Virus record (IMG/VR): IMGVR_UViG_3300027969_000082
Location: 1-64,000 of that record
DNA: 64,000 nucleotides
Direction: 5' to 3' (one strand)
Origin: a virus
The translations under genes and the position numbers were made by a program. The notes beneath the pieces are model-generated. The model saw only the letters and a list, made by a program, of their open reading frames with translations, searched no databases and was not told the DNA's origin. Positions 43,085 to 49,605 of this stretch are shown piece after piece. Within the stretch, counting starts at the first letter, position 1; every line of letters starts with the position of its first letter.

Positions 43085-43789
43085 ATGGCAAGATATTATA
43101 CTGTAGCAACATCAGCAACACTAACCTGTAGTGCTGTATGTGATTTTCAAAATCCGGGCGCTTATACATGGACAGTTCCATCGGGAGTAACTGAAGTTAC
43201 TTTTGAAATTTGGGGAGCCGGCGGTGGCGGTGGCGCCAAGTGCTGTTGCGAATGTTATCACGGCGGCCCCGGCGGTGCTGGTGGCGGATATTCATCAGTA
43301 AGCGTTACTACTGCTGTAGGCTGTGCTTATGCGGTATGCGTTGGCTACGGAGGCATGGTCCCAACTGTTGGAAGCTGCGCACTTCACTGGTGCTGTTATG
43401 GGCAACCCGGATCAACCACATATATTACTGGATTTAATTTAAGTAATTTCTGTGCAACCGGCGGCGATGGCGGCCATAACACATGCTATTATATTTGCGG
43501 ATGCCGCAATGACCCGGGCACCGGCTATGGCGGCAACGTAGTTGCATGTGGTGCTGGCGGGGCAATCCAGGGGTATAGCGATGCATATTTCTGGAGAATG
43601 AATCACAGTGGTAGCGCACCATTTACCGGCGGCTCAAGACCGCACTCAGGAGACCATTGCTGCCCTTGTATGTTAGGTTATCCTGGCGTATTTCCAGGTG
43701 GTGGTGGCGCAACCGTTATGCCTAATATCTGTTGCTGCTGCTCACAAGCCGGCGCTGGCGCAAACGGCCTTGTTAGAATTCACTATTAA
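43085..43789 (+). CDS. Glycine- and cysteine-rich fibre-tip protein, copy 3
   Basis: The 234-aa product has the same layout as copies 1 and 2: TWTVPSGVTEVTFEIWGAGGGGG, NFCATGGDGG with ICGC, GTGYGG, FPGGGG and the closing strand NGLVRIHY. It contains 23 cysteines, with KCCCEC near residues 52-57, HCCPC, and ICCCC near the C-terminus; the positions of most clusters match copy 2. It has AAAAGAGA before its ATG. Sequence between conserved glycine blocks varies strongly among the three copies, as expected of receptor-binding loops. Confidence 0.75.
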   Translation: MARYYTVATSATLTCSAVCDFQNPGAYTWTVPSGVTEVTFEIWGAGGGGGAKCCCECYHGGPGGAGGGYSSVSVTTAVGCAYAVCVGYGGMVPTVGSCALHWCCYGQPGSTTYITGFNLSNFCATGGDGGHNTCYYICGCRNDPGTGYGGNVVACGAGGAIQGYSDAYFWRMNHSGSAPFTGGSRPHSGDHCCPCMLGYPGVFPGGGGATVMPNICCCCSQAGAGANGLVRIHY

Positions 43790-43802
43790 AAGGTAAACTA
43801 TA

Positions 43803-44291
43803 ATGACACAATACGCTTTATTTTTTAACACACAAACAAATAAACCTCACTCTGCGGTAATTTATAGAGATGAACAAATTCCACCGCAAGAAGTTTGGCC
43901 ACCTAATACTGATCTGTTTGTCTTCGATGAAACTACTCCAAATTTTAATAAGTTATATGGAATATTTGTCGATGACAAAGAAAAAGTATATCTAGATTAT
44001 GATGCGTTTAATACAGTACGAGACCCTGTTACTGGAGAATTTACGTTTCCTTTAATGGAAAAAATGTCTAATATTGAACAAATTAGATGGGAACGTAATA
44101 AAAAGATGGAAGAAAGCGATGCGTTTATTTACGCTCCGGATCTTCCAGAAAGTATCATGCAAGAGTTGCTGGCATATAGGCAAGCATTGAGAGATATTAC
44201 CAATGGTATTGATCCAGAAACTCCGACTTATGAACTTAACTGGCCAGTTCTTCCTGAACCATTTAGGCCCGCACCACGGATGGATATTTAA
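43803..44291 (+). CDS. Tail-fibre assembly chaperone-like protein, copy 3
   Basis: The 162-aa product carries the chaperone-like signature near its C-terminus: IRWERNKKMEESDAFIYAPDLPESIMQELLAYRQALRDI...NWPVLP split as RNKKMEESD, LAYRQALRDI and LNWPVLP, close to the pattern of phage tail assembly chaperones. It follows the third tip gene by 13 bases with AAAAGGTAAA as ribosome site and ends the tip cluster. Its stop overlaps the end of the opposite-strand gene by four bases, so transcription converges here. Confidence 0.65.
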   Translation: MTQYALFFNTQTNKPHSAVIYRDEQIPPQEVWPPNTDLFVFDETTPNFNKLYGIFVDDKEKVYLDYDAFNTVRDPVTGEFTFPLMEKMSNIEQIRWERNKKMEESDAFIYAPDLPESIMQELLAYRQALRDITNGIDPETPTYELNWPVLPEPFRPAPRMDI

Positions 44292-44842
44292 GTTTTATCA
44301 ACAATTGCGTGAGCAAACTCAAAAAAGGTAGTATAACGGGTCCAATTGGACCCGTTACCTATTTTAACAGGCATGGCTTTGACAGACGATGCAGCTAATA
44401 AATCTTTATCAAACGAACTAACAACAGGAATACTACTCCAATTGATTGATTGATTTTCAGTCGCCTTATGAAACATGCCTGGGTTAGGAACAACATATGG
44501 GTCGTCTTTGGTAATAGATGGGCACCAATAAATTCCAACTACTTTAACGCCTTGTGAATTTACAAATCTCTCAACAGCACCGTTTAGATTATTAAATGTT
44601 TCATAAGGTAATTGTCTTGATTTAAATTGATTAATGAACAGAATTGCTGAATAATTTTGTTCAGCTAGTAATTTTAATCCGGCCATTGCAGACTCTAAAA
44701 AATCAATCTTTCCAGAGTGAACATCTGTTGTATTAGGATCTACTAGTGCATTAAATGGAAACAATCCAATTATTTTAGATGGCGTAACAGTGGTATTGAT
44801 ACTTGTAGTTGGTGAGGTTAATATATGTCTAAAACGACTCAT
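44288..44842 (-). CDS. HAD-like (GmhB-type) protein with degraded active site
   Basis: The 184-aa product resembles in layout the small HAD phosphatases of the heptose-bisphosphate/histidinol-phosphate type: SAMAGLKLLAEQNYSAILFINQ (helix then motif II strand), VKVVGIYWCPS..KDDPYVVPNPGMFHKA (where GmhB has the CPH...C.CRKP.PGM loop) and VVSSFDKDLLAASSVKAMPVKIGNG (where motif IV reads GD...D...A..AG). The motif I aspartates (DxD) are missing, and so are the zinc cysteines and the CRKP arginine and lysine. Catalysis is therefore doubtful. It is the only minus-strand gene at the border between tip genes and the sugar island. Assignment is by pattern only and could be wrong. Confidence 0.45.
   Translation of the reverse strand: MSRFRHILTSPTTSINTTVTPSKIIGLFPFNALVDPNTTDVHSGKIDFLESAMAGLKLLAEQNYSAILFINQFKSRQLPYETFNNLNGAVERFVNSQGVKVVGIYWCPSITKDDPYVVPNPGMFHKATENQSINWSSIPVVSSFDKDLLAASSVKAMPVKIGNGSNWTRYTTFFEFAHAIVDKT
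44334..44357. repeat. 24-bp perfect palindrome
   Basis: TAACGGGTCC, AATT, GGACCCGTTA form a perfect inverted repeat (10-bp arms, 4-base centre) inside the 3' end of the minus-strand HAD-like gene, 43 bases downstream of the plus-strand stop at 44291. In RNA it is a strong hairpin on either strand. There is no clean T-run, though the plus strand continues CCTATTTTAAC. It may stop read-through from the tip cluster. Confidence 0.55.
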
Positions 44843-44855
44843 GATAGTTTCCTTT

Positions 44856-44863
44856 TATTTAAT
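44856..44863 (-). promoter_or_regulatory. Possible late promoter (ATTAAATA) for the HAD-like gene
   Basis: On the minus strand ATTAAATA lies 13 bases before the ATG, followed by AAAGGAAA as a ribosome site. It differs at one or two positions from the late consensus used elsewhere in the window, so this is weak. Confidence 0.3.
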
Positions 44864-44947
44864 TATGCCTGCAAACCAAGACCGGGCTCATGATGTGATA
44901 CACCTCGATAAGTAATGTACAGTTTTTAATAACTCATTAGGGACATT

Positions 44948-45877
44948 ATGCAAAAAACAGTTTTTATTAATGGTGGAGCAGGCAGAATGATATGTGCGCT
45001 GCCAGCACTTGAAAGATTTATCCAAGAAAATCCAGATGGCTATATTATAACAGAAGCAGGATTAGATTTTGTGTGGGGCAATCGTATATTGCAAGATCGA
45101 TCAATTGAAATTAATACTAAGGGACTTTTTGAAAATATTATACGAAAAAGTATAATTATTGCACCAGAACCGTATAGAGATTTTGATTATTATAATCAAA
45201 ATCTAAGTATAGCACAAACATTTGATAAACTTATTAATGGAAATGTTAGAGAAGGGTTCGATTATCGTCCAAACATCATTCTTAATAAAGAAGAAGAATT
45301 AAATGGCGTATCAGTAATAAAACATGCTAAGGACGAACATAAAAAAGAAAAAACTATTGTCATTCAACCGTTTGGTCGTAGTTCAACAAATGACGATAAT
45401 GTGGGAGTTGTTGTGGACTTTAGCACCCGAAGTTTGGAAATGAAAACGTATATGGCTATTGCAAAAGCACTTAGAGAACAGTATAATGTTATCAGCATGA
45501 CAGAATTTGCAATACCTGGGGACGACATTAGTATCAACCCTAAGCAACTAACTTTGCGTAAATGGGCGTCAATTATTGACCATGCAGATTATTTCATTGG
45601 TTGTGATAGTGTAGGACAACATCTTGCATATAGTATGCAAAAACCTGGTAGTGTAATACTAGGAAGTACATTTGCTGTTAATGTAAGCTATCCTAATTAT
45701 TTTAACATTATTGAAAAACAAGGCGTAGAAAAACGATACAGCCCAATTAGGATTTCAGAATTTGGGTGCTATGAAGCAGACAGAATAAACGACATGTTGT
45801 TAGAATTTAACGACGAAGAAACAGAGCAAGTCATAAAAAATATTATGACACACATTAAAAAAACAATTGGAGAATAA
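44948..45877 (+). CDS. Glycosyltransferase family 9-like protein (heptosyltransferase fold)
   Basis: The 309-aa product shows the two halves of a GT-B fold. The N-terminal half has the nucleotide-fold start FINGGAGRMICALPALERFIQENPDG, equivalent to the 'LGD....PAL..L....P' motif of ADP-heptose:LPS heptosyltransferases. The C-terminal half begins KTIVIQPFGRSS and contains YFIGCDSVGQHLAYSMQKPGSVILGST near residues 217-243, matching the 'GNDSG..HLA.ALGKP...LFG.T' donor-site motif. It would transfer a sugar, donor unknown. It is two bases from the carbamoyltransferase gene, suggesting an operon. The family is fairly clear; donor and acceptor cannot be read from sequence. Confidence 0.65.
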   Translation: MQKTVFINGGAGRMICALPALERFIQENPDGYIITEAGLDFVWGNRILQDRSIEINTKGLFENIIRKSIIIAPEPYRDFDYYNQNLSIAQTFDKLINGNVREGFDYRPNIILNKEEELNGVSVIKHAKDEHKKEKTIVIQPFGRSSTNDDNVGVVVDFSTRSLEMKTYMAIAKALREQYNVISMTEFAIPGDDISINPKQLTLRKWASIIDHADYFIGCDSVGQHLAYSMQKPGSVILGSTFAVNVSYPNYFNIIEKQGVEKRYSPIRISEFGCYEADRINDMLLEFNDEETEQVIKNIMTHIKKTIGE

Positions 45878-45879
45878 GA

Positions 45880-47661
45880 ATGACACAATGGATTGCAGGT
45901 ATTACTCGAGGTCACAACGCAGCAACCTGTTTGCTTAAAGACGGCGAACTAATCTTCTATATTGAAGAGGAGCGACTAAGCCGTAGAAAATACGATGGTG
46001 GTCCATTAGCAGGTATGTTAAAAATTAAAGAATACACTGATAAAATTGACTATCTTGTAGTTGCCCATACGCAACCTCTTAAAGATGCCGGCAAGATTGA
46101 TTTTAGCGGTGATGACATGTATTCTGGTTTAGCCAGGAAACTAGGTCTTATTGAACAAAATTTTAAAGGTCCAGATCATCCACAAGTAATTGACCTTGGA
46201 ATGATACACCACGAGTTACATGCGGCCTGCGCATTTTATAATAGTGGATTTGAAACCGCCGCCTGTTTAATTGTTGACGGTGCTGGTACTTTTGTACCAC
46301 TAGGAGAAACTATTGGTTGGGAATTAGAAACAATTTTTAGTGCAAATTATCCAGCAAACTTTGCCACTAAGTATAAACATATAGGTCTGCGTGGCCCACA
46401 GGTAAGTTACGAAAAATTAAATTGCCCGCATGAAAACAGAGGTAAACCAGAAGATATACATGATGTAATGTTCACTGATCATCCTGGAATTACCAAATGT
46501 TACGAAGCAATGACTAACTATTGTGGTTTCAATTTTATTGAAGCTGGCAAAGCTATGGGTCTTGCACCATACGGTAAACCTAATGCAATGATTCCTCCTA
46601 TCTTTCTTGGTCCTGAAGGTAGACATTTAAGTAATAGGAACTTATTTGTTCCTAACTATCCAAATGGAGCACTTATTGATAAAACTAGTAATCCAATATT
46701 AGATAATGATAGTTTAGAAATGAAGCAGGATCTTGCATATGCTGTACAAGAAGCTACGCAAATGCAAATGGTTCGTTTAATTCTTGATGCAATTGAAAGA
46801 ACAGGTGAAAAGAATATTGTAATAGCAGGGGGCTACGGTCTAAATTGTGTTGCTAATTACGAGTATTTAAAACACTTGCCTGAAGGTGTAAACTTGTACG
46901 TTGAACCAATCAGCCATGATGGCGGTACCTGTATTGGTGCTGCAAAAATGATACATCATGATTTAAACACAGATAATACTGTTAGAAAACAAACTAGCAT
47001 TTATTACGGTCCTAACTATTTTGAAAAAAATGGCGGCTACGATATCAAACTAGCTGAATACGAAACTATTGAAGATGTTACTAAAGAAGATATTGTAGAC
47101 TTATTGTTACAAGAAAAAATTGTATGTATGTACCAAGGCCGTAGTGAAGCTGGTCCACGTGCATTAGGTAATCGAAGTATTTTGTTTAATCCTGCCGTTA
47201 AAAATGGTAAAGATATTGTAAATGGTGTTAAGCATCGTGAATGGTTCCGCCCGTTTGCAGGGACTATTTTAAAAGAAGCGGTACACGAGTGGTTTGATCT
47301 ACGAGGTATGGATGCAACTCCTCACATGATGTATGCTGTAGATTGTCAGCCAGGTGTTGTTGATAAGATCCCCAGCATCATTCACGTTGATGGTACATGC
47401 CGTATTCAGTCAGTGACTAGTGAAGAAAATTCACACTATTATGATTTAATTAGTAAATTTAATGATAAAACAGGAATACCTATCCTATTCAATACTAGCT
47501 TTAACTTGGGCGGTGAGCCACTAGTCGAAACAATTGAAGATGCATTACGTACATTAAGATTAAGTGATTTGGAATATTTGTATTTGCCAGAGATTGGTAA
47601 ACTAGTACATGTGCCTTATAATTTAAGTGAGGAGGAAGAAGATGGATGTGGTATGGTTTGA
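45880..47661 (+). CDS. NodU/CmcH/TobZ-family carbamoyltransferase
   Basis: The 593-aa length is normal for O-carbamoyltransferases, which move a carbamoyl group from carbamoyl phosphate through carbamoyl-AMP to a sugar or other hydroxyl. The N-terminal Kae1-like half has GITRGHNAATCLLKDG, EEERLSR and the metal-binding HHELHAA (about residues 110-116), then NFIEAGKAMGLAPYG. The C-terminal YrdC-like half has QGRSEAGPRALGNRS (about 420-435), HREWFRPFAGTIL and NTSFN..GEPLV (about 538-550). All expected motifs are intact, so it is probably active. It is embedded in a block with a glycosyltransferase, an oxygenase-like and an esterase-like gene, which suggests decoration of a glycan. Family members occur in marine T4-like phages. 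Confidence 0.9.
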   Translation: MTQWIAGITRGHNAATCLLKDGELIFYIEEERLSRRKYDGGPLAGMLKIKEYTDKIDYLVVAHTQPLKDAGKIDFSGDDMYSGLARKLGLIEQNFKGPDHPQVIDLGMIHHELHAACAFYNSGFETAACLIVDGAGTFVPLGETIGWELETIFSANYPANFATKYKHIGLRGPQVSYEKLNCPHENRGKPEDIHDVMFTDHPGITKCYEAMTNYCGFNFIEAGKAMGLAPYGKPNAMIPPIFLGPEGRHLSNRNLFVPNYPNGALIDKTSNPILDNDSLEMKQDLAYAVQEATQMQMVRLILDAIERTGEKNIVIAGGYGLNCVANYEYLKHLPEGVNLYVEPISHDGGTCIGAAKMIHHDLNTDNTVRKQTSIYYGPNYFEKNGGYDIKLAEYETIEDVTKEDIVDLLLQEKIVCMYQGRSEAGPRALGNRSILFNPAVKNGKDIVNGVKHREWFRPFAGTILKEAVHEWFDLRGMDATPHMMYAVDCQPGVVDKIPSIIHVDGTCRIQSVTSEENSHYYDLISKFNDKTGIPILFNTSFNLGGEPLVETIEDALRTLRLSDLEYLYLPEIGKLVHVPYNLSEEEEDGCGMV

Positions 47662-48373
47662 GGGAGCAAAGCCCCTAACAAAATTTGCACCAGCATTTAA
47701 AGTTCCTATTGGGATTGGATTTGCCGGTTCATCTAGTTTGATTGATAGATTAAAAACATATATTTTTAAAATTGAAAAAGATATCATTGTCAACGAAGAA
47801 CTAGTATCAACAGTTCCAAAGTCTAAAGAAGATCCTTATCGGCATACGCAACAATGGAAACAACATAATCTTCTTGATGACGTTGCTGGTTTAGGGGGCG
47901 AGCACTTAGAAAGGTTTCCGTCGGATCCAGTAATAGAAGAATTGTTTACACTAGTAAGGACTAATTATTTAGAATTTCTTGCTAAACTAAACTATCCTAG
48001 AAAAAAAGTCTATATTCACGGGTGGGCCAACGTATTAAGAGATACAGAATGGATTAGCAAACATCGGCATATAACTACTGAAGAATCATATCTTGCCTGT
48101 ACATATTACCTAACCACAAACAATACTGCTTTGTTTTTTGAAAATCCATTAATTGGTGATACTACTGGTACTCCAACTGAAGAAAAGAAAATAGTATTTT
48201 TTCCTAGCTGGATTCCACACTGGAGTGATGCTGTAACTGACAATAGTATTAGAATTTCTCTAGCATTTGATATAGTAACTGAGAGTTGTACTATACGTAA
48301 TCCGTGGAGACCTCATAGACTTTTAGACGACCCGGACACTATGCCAGGATTAGAAGGTTTAAGAATCAAGTAA
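47642..48373 (+). CDS. 2OG-Fe(II) oxygenase-like protein
   Basis: I take the ATG at 47642 because a perfect GAGGAGGAAGAAG ribosome site is directly before it; a GTG 15 bases upstream lies ahead of that site. The 243-aa product overlaps the carbamoyltransferase by 20 bases. Residues about 140-165 (KHRHITTEESYLACTYYL, then ALFFENP) and 185-210 (VFFPSWIPHWSD, RISLAFDIV) match the pattern of small putative 2OG-Fe(II) oxygenases of phages and bacteria ('H.H....LSG.YYL', 'FPSWL.H.V', 'RISISFN'). The iron ligands would be H142 or H144 and the histidine of WIPHW; a third ligand is not clear. It may hydroxylate a small molecule or protein. Confidence 0.6.
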   Translation: MDVVWFEGAKPLTKFAPAFKVPIGIGFAGSSSLIDRLKTYIFKIEKDIIVNEELVSTVPKSKEDPYRHTQQWKQHNLLDDVAGLGGEHLERFPSDPVIEELFTLVRTNYLEFLAKLNYPRKKVYIHGWANVLRDTEWISKHRHITTEESYLACTYYLTTNNTALFFENPLIGDTTGTPTEEKKIVFFPSWIPHWSDAVTDNSIRISLAFDIVTESCTIRNPWRPHRLLDDPDTMPGLEGLRIK

Positions 48374-49167
48374 TGAACACTGTATGGATAATTGGAGATA
48401 GTTTTTCCTATGTAAATCCTCACGATCATAGCGATAAAATATGGACTACACAGATAGCAAACAGATTAGATTACACGTTGTATAATGAAAGTTTGCCTGG
48501 CACATCTCAAGACTGGGCATGGCGTCTAATAGCAAATTATCAAGATCGAATCACATCGGATGATCAGTTAATAATAACACTAACGCATCCTTCAAGATTT
48601 TGGTTTTTTGAAGATCGTCCTGATGCTGCAAATCATGATATACTAGATTTTGATAAAATAATTAATGACGATGAAAAAGTTAAGGCTGCTAGGTATTTTA
48701 TACAACATATACAAAGACCTGAATTAGACATACAACTAACAGATCATCGCATGGGTTGGCTCAGCTATCTTGTTGAAAAATATAAATGGAGGAAACCTAT
48801 AATTTTATTAGGATTCCCTCAACTAATATACCAAGATCTGTATCCTAACTTAATTTTCTCTAACGGAGCCTTGCTCCATATTAGCAAAAATGAATATTTA
48901 GGTAATATTGAACACAGAGGCAGAGATTGTAGGTACAATCATATGTGTTTAAGCAATCATACAATACTAGTAGATAAACTTGTAAATACACTTAAGACTG
49001 GCGCCGACTTGGATTTAACTAACGGATTCAACGAAAAAATTTATAGAAAAGAGTTGTTAGACAATGCAGATTTATCTAAAGATGAACTTAGCATTATTCA
49101 ACTTAGAGAATTTCAATCTATGAGCAAGGCAGAAGAAAGTTGGTTAACTAGATTTAAATCAAAGTAA
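48373..49167 (+). CDS. SGNH/GDSL-hydrolase-like protein
   Basis: The 264-aa product begins MNTVWIIGDSFSYV: the GDS block I of SGNH hydrolases (Ser at residue 10) right after the first strand. Block II-like glycine (NESLPGTSQDWAW) and block III-like asparagine or threonine region (LIITLTHPSRFWF) follow. The C-terminal CRYNHMCLSNHTILVDKL (about residues 186-203) supplies a histidine in the place of block V, though the usual D..H spacing is not exact. Such enzymes remove or add acetyl groups on sugars and lipids. It starts on the last base of the oxygenase stop codon (TAATG), so the two are translationally coupled, and ends convergent with the Nudix gene. Confidence 0.65.
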   Translation: MNTVWIIGDSFSYVNPHDHSDKIWTTQIANRLDYTLYNESLPGTSQDWAWRLIANYQDRITSDDQLIITLTHPSRFWFFEDRPDAANHDILDFDKIINDDEKVKAARYFIQHIQRPELDIQLTDHRMGWLSYLVEKYKWRKPIILLGFPQLIYQDLYPNLIFSNGALLHISKNEYLGNIEHRGRDCRYNHMCLSNHTILVDKLVNTLKTGADLDLTNGFNEKIYRKELLDNADLSKDELSIIQLREFQSMSKAEESWLTRFKSK

Positions 49168-49605
49168 ATCTGCTATCTCGTGAATAGTCTGGATTTTGTT
49201 TTGGATAATTTTATTCCTAAGACTTAGCTCAAGCCCTTTGTGTACAGGTTTTGGCAAACTCTCTAAATTAAACCAACCCCATGCAATGTGTTCGTTACTT
49301 AGTACTGGTATAAATTCGGCTTCTACTACACAAAAATACGTATGAAAATTAAAAAGACTATCGTTACTGACAAAGCGTTCAAGCGGTATAGTCTTTTTAA
49401 TATTGGGCATTGACCCTAATTCTTCCTCGATTTCTCTCTGTAAGCCCTGCCATGCTGACTCATTAGAATGATTAGTGCCACCAACTAGTCCCCAACGTCC
49501 GGCATGTTTACCTTCTGATTTCTGTATCAATAGAAATCGTTTTGTTGTCTGTGCGCAAATTAACGCACCTGAACAATCAATTATGTCATTATTAGAAGTT
49601 ATAAT
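49159..49605 (-). CDS. Nudix hydrolase, probable non-AUG start
   Basis: The Nudix box is clear: GGTNHSNESAWQGLQREIEEELGSM fits G-x5-E-x7-RE-U-x-EE-x-G. These enzymes cleave nucleoside diphosphates linked to another group. The first beta strand (ITSNNDIIDCSGALICAQTTKRFLLIQKS) lies upstream of the first usable TTG at 49530, so the gene must start earlier, yet there is no in-frame ATG, GTG or TTG. A GGAGG (minus strand, 49615-49611) is followed by in-frame ATT (49605-49603) and ATA (49602-49600). I place the start at ATT, giving 148 aa. It overlaps the end of gp15 by seven bases. Confidence 0.75.
   Translation of the reverse strand: MITSNNDIIDCSGALICAQTTKRFLLIQKSEGKHAGRWGLVGGTNHSNESAWQGLQREIEEELGSMPNIKKTIPLERFVSNDSLFNFHTYFCVVEAEFIPVLSNEHIAWGWFNLESLPKPVHKGLELSLRNKIIQNKIQTIHEIADLL

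Noticed and set aside
42183-43622. Open frames overlapping the glycine- and cysteine-rich tip genes in other frames (42183-42371, 42347-42607, 43210-43437, 43434-43622)
   Set aside because: GC-rich glycine codons produce long open frames in alternative frames; none has a start signal or family resemblance, and all lie inside well-supported tip genes.
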